Shown: positions 39,519-48,844, counted from the first letter of the stretch. The stretch is 64,000 nucleotides of DNA from Paenibacillus melissococcoides (GCA_944800085.1 CALYLO010000002.1:682001-746000); one strand, 5' to 3'. Notes: generated by a model not told the origin, from the sequence alone. Program-made: numbers and translations.

Positions 39519-41729
39519 ATGAGCCGGAGAACGAAGTGGAATCTCATCACAGTTGTTGTCTTGCTTCTCGCTGCCGGCGGGCTGGCGGGGTATTATTTAC
39601 CCGGTCTGCTGTATCCGAAGCAGATAGCCTACGCTGATGCGAGCGGCATAAAGTTGAAGTTCAAGACGGAAGGAGATCAGTTCCTCGAATACAGGAATGA
39701 GCAGTTCGAACCGTTATTTGTGAAAGGAGTCAATCTTGGGGCGACCGTTCCGGGACACTTCCCGGGTGAATTTCCGGTCGATGAGGAGACGTATTTGCGC
39801 TGGTTCCGCCAAATTCATGATATGGGCGCCAATGTCATCCGCGTCTATACGGTGCACCAGCCGGTTTTTTACGAGGCGTTAGTGAAATTCAATCGGGAGG
39901 AAGCGGAACGCCCGCTTTATTTTATACAAGGAATCTGGTCCCCGGAGGAGCAGCTCATCGAGAAGCAGGATGCGTATCTTCCGGAGATCCAGCAGGAGTT
40001 CAAGCAGGAAATCGAGAAGGCGGTCAAGGCCGTCTATGGGGATCTGGATATCCCGGTCAATCCGGGAACAGCAGGGGGAAAGTACAAGCAGAGTGCGGGT
40101 CAGTATTTGATGGCCTGGCATCTCGGGACCGAGTGGGACCCGACGATGGTCGATAATACGAACCGCCTGCATAAGGATGTGAAGCCCTACCAAGGAAGCC
40201 GGTTCCAGGCGACGGAGAAGGCATCGCCATTCGAGAGCTGGCTGGCAGAAATGATTGATCATGCGGCAGAGCTGGAGAACCGCTACGGCTGGCAGCACCC
40301 GATGACGTTCACCAACTGGGTGACGACCGACGTGCTGACGCATCCCGGCGAACCGCTGTTCCAGGAAGATATGGCCAGCGTCGACGCGCGCCATATTCAG
40401 CCGGTGGACTGGAAGGCCGGATACTTCGCGGCATACCACGTGTATCCGTATTACCCGGACTTTTTCCATCTGGACAAGACGCTGCGGACGATCAAGGACG
40501 AGAATGGCCAGTTCAACACGTACAAGGCGTATTTGCGCCTGTTGAAGGAGGAGTATCCCGATATGCCGGTTATGATTACCGAATACGGGGTGCCGTCGTC
40601 CATCGGCATCTCCCATCTAGGCATGGGCGGCCGCAATCAGGGAGGACATGACGAGCGGGAGCAGGGCCGCATCAACGCCTCCTTGACGAAGGATATTTAT
40701 GACGAGCAGTTCGCAGGCGCGATTCTGTTCATGTGGCAGGATGAATGGTTCAAGAAGACCTGGAATACGATGCGCTTCGAAATTCCGGATGATCGCCGCT
40801 CCTACTGGCTGAACGTGCTGACGAATGAGCAATTGTTCGGCATCCTCGGCATGTACCCGAGCAAGGAAGAGCAGATCGTGCTCGACGGCGAATGGAGCGA
40901 CTGGGAGGCCCTGGAGGATAAGGTTCAATTGAAGACCGAGCTTCCGGGCATCCGGGAGATGTGGGCCACCCATGATGAAGCTTACGTCTATCTGGCGCTC
41001 AAGCTGGACAAGCCGTTCGATCCGAAGACGCAGAAGCTCCATATCGGCTCCAGCGTGCTGGAGGGGGGCAACCGCACCATGCCGGAGCTCCCGGGCCTGA
41101 AGCTGGATGAAGGGCTGGAGACGCTCATCACGCTCGGCACGGATCAGGAGAGCGAGATTCGCATCGCGTCCAACTATGACTTTAACAACCGGCTGTACGG
41201 TCCGTCGGGTTATTGGATGGTGGAGCCGGACAATAAAGAGCTTAAAGATAATTCAGGGATTTTCAATCCGTGGAAATTGGCCGTCAGCCTGAAGATGGAG
41301 CCGCCGGATACGCGAACGGCGCATCCGTTCCAGGATGTGACGGTAGGCAAGCTGATCCGGGGGACGAACAATCCGCAGGACGAACAATATCAATCGCTTG
41401 CCGCCTGGCAGTACAAGGGAGACTTCATCGAGCTGCGCATCCCTTGGATGCTGCTCGGCTTCGCCGACCCGAGCTCGAAGCAGGTCATCAGCTACGATCC
41501 GGTCAAGGACAAGCGGACCTTCACGACTGTGAAGACGGAAGGCATCCGGTTCCTGCCTTGGCTCTCGGAACGGGGACAGGCTTCAGCCGGGAAGAAGGCC
41601 GCATCTTACGCTTTCCTGAATATCCCAGTATACCAATGGGATGACTGGGAGCAGGTTGGCTATACGGAGCGATTGAAGCAAAGCTATACCGACATGAAAA
41701 ATATATTCGAGCAGTTGGGTGCAGAGTAG
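39519..41729 (+). CDS. Membrane-anchored glycoside hydrolase-like protein
   Basis: 736 residues. One N-terminal transmembrane segment (about 8-28), so the rest lies outside. Residues about 60-430 look like a clan A TIM barrel: KGVNLGATVPGHFPGEFP at the first strand, a likely acid/base Glu in WHLGTEWDP near 208, and a likely nucleophile Glu in MITEYGVPSS near 355. The C-terminal 300 residues resemble a CBM9/DOMON-like beta sandwich (VLDGEWSDWE ...). It probably trims or transfers the polymer made by the synthase three genes on. First gene of the cluster. Its ribosome site (GGAAAGGG) is far from the ATG. Confidence 0.72.
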   Translation: MSRRTKWNLITVVVLLLAAGGLAGYYLPGLLYPKQIAYADASGIKLKFKTEGDQFLEYRNEQFEPLFVKGVNLGATVPGHFPGEFPVDEETYLRWFRQIHDMGANVIRVYTVHQPVFYEALVKFNREEAERPLYFIQGIWSPEEQLIEKQDAYLPEIQQEFKQEIEKAVKAVYGDLDIPVNPGTAGGKYKQSAGQYLMAWHLGTEWDPTMVDNTNRLHKDVKPYQGSRFQATEKASPFESWLAEMIDHAAELENRYGWQHPMTFTNWVTTDVLTHPGEPLFQEDMASVDARHIQPVDWKAGYFAAYHVYPYYPDFFHLDKTLRTIKDENGQFNTYKAYLRLLKEEYPDMPVMITEYGVPSSIGISHLGMGGRNQGGHDEREQGRINASLTKDIYDEQFAGAILFMWQDEWFKKTWNTMRFEIPDDRRSYWLNVLTNEQLFGILGMYPSKEEQIVLDGEWSDWEALEDKVQLKTELPGIREMWATHDEAYVYLALKLDKPFDPKTQKLHIGSSVLEGGNRTMPELPGLKLDEGLETLITLGTDQESEIRIASNYDFNNRLYGPSGYWMVEPDNKELKDNSGIFNPWKLAVSLKMEPPDTRTAHPFQDVTVGKLIRGTNNPQDEQYQSLAAWQYKGDFIELRIPWMLLGFADPSSKQVISYDPVKDKRTFTTVKTEGIRFLPWLSERGQASAGKKAASYAFLNIPVYQWDDWEQVGYTERLKQSYTDMKNIFEQLGAE

Positions 41730-41773
41730 CGGCCCACAGCTTCGCTTGATACCGACAAAGGAGGCACGCGTAC

Positions 41774-42967
41774 ATGTTTTCCAGTTTGGGAGTCGCCCTC
41801 GGCTTCATTTACGTTTGTCTTGGCTTGATTGGAATCGGTGTACTCATTTTGTTATTGATGAAAGCACGCAATAACCGGCTAGCCAAGCATCAAGAGATTT
41901 ATTTGGAGAAGCATCAGCCTTATTTCGTGTATTTGCAGAGACATATGCTGGACCCGGATCCGTTCCAGCCTCCCAAGGGGCCTATTCGCCCGCTGGAGAT
42001 GCGAGTGATTCAGGATAAGCTGATGGAATGGATGGACAAATTCAGCGGGGAGCAGCAGCAGAAGCTGACGGCGCTCTGTGAAGAGATGGGTCTGGTCGAA
42101 CGCGACATTAAGGAGTTGGGCAGCCTGTTCTATTCCAGGCAGATGAAGGCGGCGTTCCGGCTGGGCGGAATGCGCTCCGAGCGGGCGGTGCCCCATCTGA
42201 CGAAGGCGATGATGCAGGAGAAGGACGGTCCGCTCCTGCAGGTGCTGGCGCGTTCCGTAGCCAAATGCGCGAATGATGCAGAGCAGCTGTACACCATGCT
42301 GCAGCAGTTGACGCGCCACCGCCAAAGCCATTATTTGCTGGCTGCGGAGGTGTTGGAAGAGACGCGGGTGAACGCGACCCCGATGCTGGTCCGCTGTCTC
42401 AAGGACGAATCGGACAATATGGTCAAGGCGGCATTGCTCGCGTTAAGCGGACAGACAGACGTCGCGCTGACGCCCGCCCTGCTTCCGCTTGTTGACAGCC
42501 ATGACAAAGAGATCCGGGCCCTCGCGGTCAAAATGCTCGTTCGCGCCGGACATGCGCTGACCGAGAACAACATCCGCGAATGGATGAAGGATCCGGAATG
42601 GGAAATCCGGGCCGCTGTGGCAGAAGCGCTCGGACATTCCAAGAACACGGATCGAATCCCGGTGCTCAAGCAAGCATTGACCGATTCCAATTGGTGGGTC
42701 CGCTACTACAGCGCGGACAGCCTGGCCAATATGGGAGATGAGGGCTTCCATGCGCTGTGCGAAGCAGCGCTGGAGACCGACGATCACTTCAAGTCGGACA
42801 TGGCGAAGGATCGCATACACAAGGAGCTTCTGCGCGAACACTTCTTTGCTAGCCGGCGAGAGCAGGGTGCTGGATATCAGCCGAAGCGGATCATCTATGA
42901 GCAGTATTTCGGCGAGGCCGCGATCGCTCCGCTACTTGGCAGGGTAGGAGGCGATTATTCTGCTTAG
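41774..42967 (+). CDS. HEAT-repeat membrane protein
   Basis: 397 residues. N-terminal transmembrane segment (about 8-28) followed by a cytoplasmic or extracytoplasmic alpha-solenoid; clear HEAT-like repeats from about 130 to 350 (RSERAVPHLTKAM, DNMVKAALLALSG, EIRALAVKMLVRAG, EWEIRAAVAEALG, NWWVRYYSADSLANMGDEG). Such solenoids scaffold protein complexes. Its place between the hydrolase and the synthase, and the overlap of its stop with the synthase ribosome site and upstream start, suggest it partners the synthase. Ribosome site AAAGGAGG. Confidence 0.75.
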   Translation: MFSSLGVALGFIYVCLGLIGIGVLILLLMKARNNRLAKHQEIYLEKHQPYFVYLQRHMLDPDPFQPPKGPIRPLEMRVIQDKLMEWMDKFSGEQQQKLTALCEEMGLVERDIKELGSLFYSRQMKAAFRLGGMRSERAVPHLTKAMMQEKDGPLLQVLARSVAKCANDAEQLYTMLQQLTRHRQSHYLLAAEVLEETRVNATPMLVRCLKDESDNMVKAALLALSGQTDVALTPALLPLVDSHDKEIRALAVKMLVRAGHALTENNIREWMKDPEWEIRAAVAEALGHSKNTDRIPVLKQALTDSNWWVRYYSADSLANMGDEGFHALCEAALETDDHFKSDMAKDRIHKELLREHFFASRREQGAGYQPKRIIYEQYFGEAAIAPLLGRVGGDYSA

Positions 42968-44387
42968 AGATCTGCTGCTTGTCTATGGCATCGTCGTCAT
43001 GTACTACGTCATTATTGTCAACTCTATTTATTTCGGCATAATGCTGTGTTCTTTTAAGAGCATTTTCTCGATTGTTCGCCGCAAGCGCTACGCGCTGCGC
43101 AGCAATCTTGCAGGCTCGGAGCATGTACCGCCGGTATCGCTGCTCGTGCCTGCCTATAACGAAGAATTGACGATTATCGAGAATGTGAAGTCGCTCATGA
43201 CGCTCAACTATCCGACCTACGAGATTATCGTCGTCAATGACGGCTCCAGCGACAATACGCTGCAGGTGATGATCGAGGAGTTCGGGATGTACCGCATGGA
43301 CAATCTGGCCGTGCGCTACGCGGTAAATTGCACGAAGTTCCGGGGCGTCTATTACAATCCGGAATACCCGAATCTGTATCTTATCGACAAGGCGAATGGC
43401 GGGAAGGCCGACTCGCTCAACGCGGGGATCAACTTCTCCCACTATCCGCTCATCTCGTCGATTGACGCCGACTCGCTGCTGGAGAAAGATTCGCTTATCC
43501 AAATGGCGAACCTGTACATGTCCAATCCGGAGGAGTATGTCGCCATCGGAGGCAATGTGCGGATCGCCAATGGCTGCAAGATCGAGAACGGCACCGTCAC
43601 CGAGGTGAGACTGCCGAAGAAGTGGTGGCCGATGTTCCAGACGCTGGAGTATTTGAAGGCGTTCCTCGGCGGCCGCATCGGCTGGGGCGCGATCAACGGG
43701 CTGATCATCGTCTCGGGCGCGTTCGGGCTGTTCCGCAAGGATTATGTCATCAAGGTCGGCGGGTACCGCGAGGGGTATCCGGGCGAGGACATGAACATCA
43801 TTATCAAGCTGCACCGCTATATGCTGGAAAATAAACTGCCGTACCGCGTCGCGTTCTGCCCGGAAGCGGTCTGCTGGACCCAGGCGCCGGATACGTATCA
43901 TATTTTGTCCAATCAGCGGAAGCGCTGGGGACGAGGCAATCTGAAAAACATGATCGAGAACTACGACATGGCGTTCCGTCCGAAGTACAAAGTATTCGGC
44001 TTGCTCTCGATGCCGTATACGATTCTGTTCGAGGCGCTGAATCCGTATTTCAAAGTCACGGGCTTGCTCGCCCTGATCGGCTATGCCTTCCTGGACATGA
44101 CGCAGTGGCCGATCGTGCTTATCTTCATGCTGATTAATTTCCTGTCCGGCATGCTGCTTGCCATCGGCTCGCTGCTGCTGGAGGAGATCGCCTTCAATCG
44201 ATATCCGCGGATTAGCGACCTGCTGCGCATGCTCGCGTTCAGCGTGCTCATGTTCTTCGGCTATCGTCAGTTGGGAGGTCTATGGCGGATTCAAGGCCAT
44301 ATTCAATATTTCCAGAACAACAACTCGTGGGGGGCGATGACCCGCCAGAGCTGGCAAGAGGACAGCAAGCCGGTCAAATCGGCTTGA
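42960..44387 (+). CDS. Processive family 2 glycosyltransferase
   Basis: 462 residues from ATG 42999, 475 if started at CTG 42960. GT-A fold with D-containing VNDGSSD near 79, DAD near 155 (metal and UDP), GED near 262, and QRKRW near 306. The QxxRW motif marks processive synthases of the cellulose, hyaluronan and PgaC type. Transmembrane segments at the N-terminus and three or four after 340 form the channel. ATG 42999 has no ribosome site, while AGGAGG at 42946-42951 suits CTG 42960 or ATT 42957, and translating from there completes the first transmembrane helix (LLRDLLLVYGIVVMYYVIIV). I therefore place the start at 42960. Product polymer unknown; the dehydrogenase below suggests uronic acid. 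Confidence 0.88.
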   Translation: MLRDLLLVYGIVVMYYVIIVNSIYFGIMLCSFKSIFSIVRRKRYALRSNLAGSEHVPPVSLLVPAYNEELTIIENVKSLMTLNYPTYEIIVVNDGSSDNTLQVMIEEFGMYRMDNLAVRYAVNCTKFRGVYYNPEYPNLYLIDKANGGKADSLNAGINFSHYPLISSIDADSLLEKDSLIQMANLYMSNPEEYVAIGGNVRIANGCKIENGTVTEVRLPKKWWPMFQTLEYLKAFLGGRIGWGAINGLIIVSGAFGLFRKDYVIKVGGYREGYPGEDMNIIIKLHRYMLENKLPYRVAFCPEAVCWTQAPDTYHILSNQRKRWGRGNLKNMIENYDMAFRPKYKVFGLLSMPYTILFEALNPYFKVTGLLALIGYAFLDMTQWPIVLIFMLINFLSGMLLAIGSLLLEEIAFNRYPRISDLLRMLAFSVLMFFGYRQLGGLWRIQGHIQYFQNNNSWGAMTRQSWQEDSKPVKSA

Positions 44388-44420
44388 CGATAACAGTTGG
44401 GAAAGGTGGTATTTCCGAAA

Positions 44421-45218
44421 ATGCTGAACACGGTAATGAAACCGGAAGCTGCAACGTCTGTCAAAGAAAAGGTCCATCGCTTGTGCGCCAATGACAGCGG
44501 CCGCCTGGGGGTGATTCTTCTTCACGCTCAACCGTTCGGTTCGAACTGGGAAGCGCAGGCGCGGGAGTGGCTCTCGGCTGACCGGAATCTCCGCTTCGAG
44601 CTGCTGCGCGATGCGGCGCATGACATTCTGGCCGTCCTGCTGCCGGACTGCGCGCTCGACATGACCCACTATCATGCGCTGCAGCTGAAGATGCTGCTCG
44701 AGCAGAGCCATGTCGGCAAGCCGATCGTATGCGCGATAGCCGCCTTGGACAACCCGGCGGAAGCGGAAGCGCTCCTCTTCGACCGCTGGTCGGAGCTGAA
44801 GATGATGGACGGCACCGCCGGCATCCGCGTCCTGCACGATGAGCTGGAGGCGCCTGACGCGAAGAAAATTCTCATCGTCGACCATGACGACAGCGTGCGC
44901 GAGTTCCTCCAGATTCAGCTCAAGCTCCAGGGCTATAAGGTGCATGCGGCTACCGATGCAATCACCGCCCTGGATATGATCCGGAAGGAAAGCTACGACC
45001 TGATCGTCACCGAGCTGAATCTGTACGGGTTGAACGGCTTGCCGTTCATTTCCCAGATTCAGAAGATGGACCTGGCCAAGGAGCCCAAAATCGTCATTCT
45101 GTCGGAGCAGCGCGTAGGAAGCACCATCGAGCACTGTTTCCAGCAGGGCGTCAGCGATTATATTACGAAGCCGTTCTCGCCGGCGGATTTGGACGCCAGA
45201 ATCAGAAACTGTTTTTAG
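44421..45218 (+). CDS. Degenerate response-regulator receiver protein
   Basis: About 265 residues from ATG 44421 (GGTGG upstream). Residues 1-140 are of unknown fold. Residues 149-265 are a CheY-like receiver: acidic pocket VDHDD near 153, and the conserved Lys in TKPFSP near 250. At the usual phospho-acceptor position the sequence is DLIVTELNLYG, so Glu (about 198) replaces Asp. Glu there often mimics the phosphorylated, active state and cannot accept phosphate. There is no DNA-binding or enzymatic output domain, so it likely works by protein contact within the polysaccharide complex, as PilZ or receiver modules do elsewhere. Confidence 0.8.
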   Translation: MLNTVMKPEAATSVKEKVHRLCANDSGRLGVILLHAQPFGSNWEAQAREWLSADRNLRFELLRDAAHDILAVLLPDCALDMTHYHALQLKMLLEQSHVGKPIVCAIAALDNPAEAEALLFDRWSELKMMDGTAGIRVLHDELEAPDAKKILIVDHDDSVREFLQIQLKLQGYKVHAATDAITALDMIRKESYDLIVTELNLYGLNGLPFISQIQKMDLAKEPKIVILSEQRVGSTIEHCFQQGVSDYITKPFSPADLDARIRNCF

Positions 45219-45307
45219 ATAGATAGAAGTGCGCGTTCCCGCAGAGCCGGCAAGCGGACAACGGGAACAGCCTCTATAATCCAATTCTTCTATGGAAGGT
45301 GAAACCT

Positions 45308-46672
45308 GTGAACATGTATGCCGCCAATTTGAAACACAACATCGAAAATCAATCGTCTGTCGTCGGAGTTATCGGTCTCGGATATGTCGGTCTGCCGCTC
45401 GCGGTCGAGATGTGCAAGCAAGGGTTCCGCGTCATCGGAATTGACCTGAATCCTTCCAAGATCGCCAGCATCCGCAAAGGGCACTCCTACATCAAGGACG
45501 TCAGCGATGAGACGCTGCAACAATGCATGGACACAGGACGGTTCATGGCTACGAACGAGTACGAGCATATCCGGGAGATGGATGCGGTCAGCATTTGCGT
45601 GCCGACGCCGCTGAGCGAAAATCAGGATCCGGACACGTCGTACATTACGCAAGTCGTGGATCAATTGAAGCAGTATATGAAGAAGGGGACCCTCATTACG
45701 CTGGAGAGCACGACTTATCCAGGCACGACGGAGGAGCTCATTCAACGGGAGATCGAGAAGCTCGGCTACCGTGCGGGCGAGGATTTCTTCCTCTGCTTCT
45801 CGCCGGAGCGGGTCGATCCTTCCAACACAAAGTACAATACGTTCAACACGCCGAAGGTCATCGGCGGCGCCACCCCGGCCTGCCTGGAGCTGGGGGCGGC
45901 GCTCTACAGCCGCGTCGTCATGAAGGTCGTGCCGGTCTCGTCCACGAAGGTCGCTGAAATGTCCAAGCTGCTGGAGAACACGTTCCGCAGCATCAATATT
46001 GCCTTCATCAACGAGATGGCGATGATGTGCGACCGGATGAGCATCGACATCTGGGAAGTAATCGAGGCCGCTTCGACGAAGCCGTTCGGATTCATGCCGT
46101 TCTACCCGGGACCGGGCATCGGCGGCCACTGCATTCCGCTGGATCCGATGTATCTGTCCTGGAAGGCGAAGGGCTTCCGCTTCTACAGCAAATTCATCGA
46201 TATTGCCCAATCGATCAACGCGAACATGCCGTATTATGTCGTGGAGAAGGCCGGACGGATTTTGAATCAGAGCGCCAAATCGCTCAATCATTCCAAAATC
46301 CTTATCCTCGGGATGGCGTACAAGCCCGACATCGACGATCTGCGGGAATCGCCGGGACTGGAAGTGTACGAGCTGTTCAAGGCGAGCGGCGCCAATGTCG
46401 ACTATTACGATCCGCACGCCACTCACTTCGTCAGCAAGTCCGGCAAAATGGTGCGCACCATCGACTACAGTCTGCCTGACTTCGGGACCTATGATTGCAT
46501 GGTGCTGATCACGAATCACCAGTCGTTCGACTATGAACAGCTGGCGGATCTGGGGATTCCGATTCTGGATACCCGCAACGCCTTCAAGGGCATTGAGCGG
46601 CCGAATATTTTCAAGCTGGGCAATTCGGTGCAGCAAATTCAGAGCGAGTGGGATCAGGTTGTTCTGGTCTAG
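45308..46672 (+). CDS. UDP-sugar 6-dehydrogenase (UDP-GlcNAc/UDP-Glc type)
   Basis: 454 residues. Oxidises C6 of a UDP-hexose to the uronic acid with two NAD+. Rossmann GVIGLGYVGLPLAVEM near 20, CVPTPLSENQDPDTSYI near 97, ESTTYPGTTEE near 133, catalytic Cys in GIGGHCIPLDPMY near 275, and the C-terminal domain with MAYKPDIDDLRESPG near 335. The GGHCIPLDPMYLSWKA pattern is closest to the WbpA (UDP-GlcNAc dehydrogenase) group, but UDP-Glc cannot be excluded. It would supply a uronic acid donor to the synthase. GTG 45308 is chosen from GGAAGGTG upstream; ATG 45314 is an alternative. Confidence 0.88.
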   Translation: MNMYAANLKHNIENQSSVVGVIGLGYVGLPLAVEMCKQGFRVIGIDLNPSKIASIRKGHSYIKDVSDETLQQCMDTGRFMATNEYEHIREMDAVSICVPTPLSENQDPDTSYITQVVDQLKQYMKKGTLITLESTTYPGTTEELIQREIEKLGYRAGEDFFLCFSPERVDPSNTKYNTFNTPKVIGGATPACLELGAALYSRVVMKVVPVSSTKVAEMSKLLENTFRSINIAFINEMAMMCDRMSIDIWEVIEAASTKPFGFMPFYPGPGIGGHCIPLDPMYLSWKAKGFRFYSKFIDIAQSINANMPYYVVEKAGRILNQSAKSLNHSKILILGMAYKPDIDDLRESPGLEVYELFKASGANVDYYDPHATHFVSKSGKMVRTIDYSLPDFGTYDCMVLITNHQSFDYEQLADLGIPILDTRNAFKGIERPNIFKLGNSVQQIQSEWDQVVLV

Positions 46673-47606
46673 ACCGCTTCTGTGGCTGTTCCGCCGGAGC
46701 GAGGAAGGCAGTTGGCGGCCCTCGTTCCTTACCGGGCAGCACGGGCTGAAGGTGGCCGTGCTGCTCTGCTATTTGGTGGTCGCTTCTCTGCTGCTCAGCC
46801 AGGCCGGAACGGAAAATACGCGGGCGACCTGGCTGTGGGAGACGCAGTGGATGGCGGAAGCGCCGGCCGAGATCGTCTCCTTCGCGCAGGCGCAGCGAAT
46901 CAATCTGATCTATCTGCAGATTGATCAGGAGCGGGAAGCGAAGTCTTATCGCCGCTTCATCCGCATGGCCCGCGAGGCCGGCATCCAGGTGCACGCCCTG
47001 GAAGGGAAGCCCGAGTGGGCCAAGCCCGACCGCCTCGAGGAAGGCGTCGGCTTCATCCGCTGGGTCCGCGATTATAATGAGGCCGTTCCGGAGGAGGAGC
47101 GGTTCAGCGGCGTCCATTTCGATGTCGAGCCTTATCTCCTTCCGGGCTGGAAGGAGGAGCAGGCTCGCATCGTGAAGGAATGGACGGACAGCATGGACCG
47201 CTGGATCCGCGAGGCCCGGGAGGCGGGACTGTTCATCGCGGCCGACGTGCCCTTCTGGCTGGACAAGATTCCGGCGCCAGGGGAGGACGCCTCGATGAGC
47301 GTCTGGGTGCAGGAGCGGTTCGACGCCATTACGATTATGGCGTACCGCAACCACGTCAATGCGATCTATGACGTGGCCGCCGCCGATCTGAGCATCGGGG
47401 AGCGGCTGAACCGCCCGGTCCTCATCGGCGTCGAGCTGGGCCAGACCGACGAAGGCGAGAGCGTATCGTTCCATGGCCAGTCGGAGCATTATTTTGATTA
47501 CCATCTGCGGGCCGTGGAGCAGCAGGGAGGACGACATCCGTCCTTCGCCGGCGTCGCCATCCATCATCTGCGCGCATGGTACGACAAGATTTATGGGGCG
47601 GAATGA
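46659..47606 (+). CDS. Membrane-anchored TIM-barrel glycosidase-like protein
   Basis: About 315 residues if started at TTG 46659, which overlaps the dehydrogenase stop by 14 bases; the open frame upstream lies inside that gene. One transmembrane segment (about 30-48: LKVAVLLCYLVVASLLLSQAG), then an exported TIM-barrel-like domain with INLIYLQIDQE, GVHFDVEPYLLPGW near 148 (D-x-E acid pair, as in GH18-like folds), IAADVPFWLD, DAITIMAYRN and GVELGQTDEGE. Likely a hydrolase or lyase acting on the exported polymer. The start codon is uncertain and no named family is claimed. Last gene of the cluster. Confidence 0.68.
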   Translation: MFWSRPLLWLFRRSEEGSWRPSFLTGQHGLKVAVLLCYLVVASLLLSQAGTENTRATWLWETQWMAEAPAEIVSFAQAQRINLIYLQIDQEREAKSYRRFIRMAREAGIQVHALEGKPEWAKPDRLEEGVGFIRWVRDYNEAVPEEERFSGVHFDVEPYLLPGWKEEQARIVKEWTDSMDRWIREAREAGLFIAADVPFWLDKIPAPGEDASMSVWVQERFDAITIMAYRNHVNAIYDVAAADLSIGERLNRPVLIGVELGQTDEGESVSFHGQSEHYFDYHLRAVEQQGGRHPSFAGVAIHHLRAWYDKIYGAE

Positions 47607-47620
47607 AGCAAATAAATTGG

Positions 47621-47657
47621 AGCCTTGGCGGGAGCAGGTGCCGCCAAGGCTTTTTTT
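47621..47657 (+). terminator. Terminator of polysaccharide operon
   Basis: AGCCTTGGCGG (47621-47631) pairs perfectly with CCGCCAAGGCT (47641-47651), followed by seven T. Confidence 0.93.
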
Positions 47658-47877
47658 GATTATGCCGCTGGCGGACGGCCAGAAATGGATGTGGGGCAGC
47701 GGCGGGATCGTCTGCCTATTCTGGTGCGGCCGCTGCAAGGTGAGCGGACATTTATGGCAATGCACTGCAGGCCGGACACTTCGCAAGTGCCTCTGTCCTG
47801 CGGGCTGCCGTTAAGTGCCAAGGGGGTGCTTGGCTTTAGATGTTCGTGAACAGGGGGATTACAGCTCCGTTCATGAC

Positions 47878-48594
47878 CTAATCAATATATTCGTTAAGCT
47901 TTTGCACATTCAGGATCGTGATTTCCCGGGTACCTTTGATTTCAATGATACCCAGCCGTTCAAACTTGCTGAATTTGCGGCTGATCGTTTCCCGTGTAAC
48001 GCCGACATAGTTGGCCAATTCTTCCCGTGACAGGGGGAGTTCTAGCTTTATCCGATCCTGCGCTCCTTGAACCGGTTTGCCGTATTTATTCCCGAGCTCC
48101 AGGATCATATAGGCAATACGGATTTCAGGGTCCTTGGTAGCCAGGCTTTGGGCCAGGTTTTCCGTATGCGCCAAACGTTTGGTTACCGTTTTGAGCAGCT
48201 TCCACGAAATATCCGGGTTGTTGCGCACAAGATGCTCCATATCATCTCTGGTGAACATGCAAATGTCGGTCTTTTTCAGCGCATAGGCACTAAAATTACT
48301 CAATTCATCGCTATTGAATATATTCAGCTCGCCAAAAAAATCGCCGTTGGACAGGATATGCAAAATTTGTTCTTTTCCTTGAGGCGTCACTTTCAACAGC
48401 TTGACATGGCCTTGCTTAATAATGAACAAGGTGTCCGAAGGTTGCTCCTCCAGAACCAGCGCTTCGCCTTTCTCATACTTTCGATGTTTAATCATGGCGC
48501 TGACTTTAGCCAATTCCTCATCAGAAAGAGAGGCGAAAATAGGAACCTTGCGGGTGCAAGGCTCCTTGGCATATTGGCAGGAATCTTCTGTCAT
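47878..48594 (-). CDS. Crp/Fnr-family regulator
   Basis: About 238 residues. N-terminal Cys pair (SCQYAKEPCTRKVPIF) within the first 15 residues, a cyclic-nucleotide-type beta barrel (about 25-120: DTLFIIKQGHVKLLK, NGDFFGELNIF), dimerisation helix, and a C-terminal winged helix (LSREELANYVGVTRETISRKF near 180). No C-terminal cluster cysteines like Bacillus Fnr, so sensing may use the N-terminal Cys or another cofactor. It is the last gene of a leftward operon with rubredoxin, reductase and flavodiiron protein, and two Fnr-type dyads lie in the promoter region, so it probably controls its own operon. Start 48594 is preferred over 48603 by spacing to GAGGG. Confidence 0.88.
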   Translation of the reverse strand: MTEDSCQYAKEPCTRKVPIFASLSDEELAKVSAMIKHRKYEKGEALVLEEQPSDTLFIIKQGHVKLLKVTPQGKEQILHILSNGDFFGELNIFNSDELSNFSAYALKKTDICMFTRDDMEHLVRNNPDISWKLLKTVTKRLAHTENLAQSLATKDPEIRIAYMILELGNKYGKPVQGAQDRIKLELPLSREELANYVGVTRETISRKFSKFERLGIIEIKGTREITILNVQKLNEYID

Positions 48595-48664
48595 CGTCTC
48601 CACTCCATTCCCTCTATCTGCTCCATATAGTGAGCACGATATGACCGCACGTCATTTCATGCTG

Positions 48665-48829
48665 TCAGTTTTCAATAGGCGCGAATTGGCTCTTGTCTTC
48701 CCCGCACACCGGGCACACCCAATCCTCGGGAAGCTCCTCAAATGCGGTGCCGGGTAAAATATCTTCATCAGGATCGCCAACGCTTGGATCGTAAATATAT
48801 CCGCAAGGCTGACATATATATTTTTTCAC
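48665..48829 (-). CDS. Rubredoxin
   Basis: 54 residues from GTG with GGAGAG upstream. Two iron-binding C-x2-C knuckles: [11 protein letters not shown] near 4 and WVCPVCGED near 37, with the invariant [19 protein letters not shown] between. Small electron carrier with one Fe(Cys)4 site. It lies between the reductase and the regulator and would pass electrons from the reductase to the flavodiiron protein. Too short to be picked by a long-ORF filter. Confidence 0.96.
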   Translation of the reverse strand: MKKYICQPCGYIYDPSVGDPDEDILPGTAFEELPEDWVCPVCGEDKSQFAPIEN

Positions 48830-48844
48830 ACTACTCTCTCCTTG

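Noticed and set aside
47662..47814. Cys-rich 50-codon ORF after the polysaccharide terminator
   Set aside because: No ribosome site, begins inside the terminator T-run region, and composition looks like chance.
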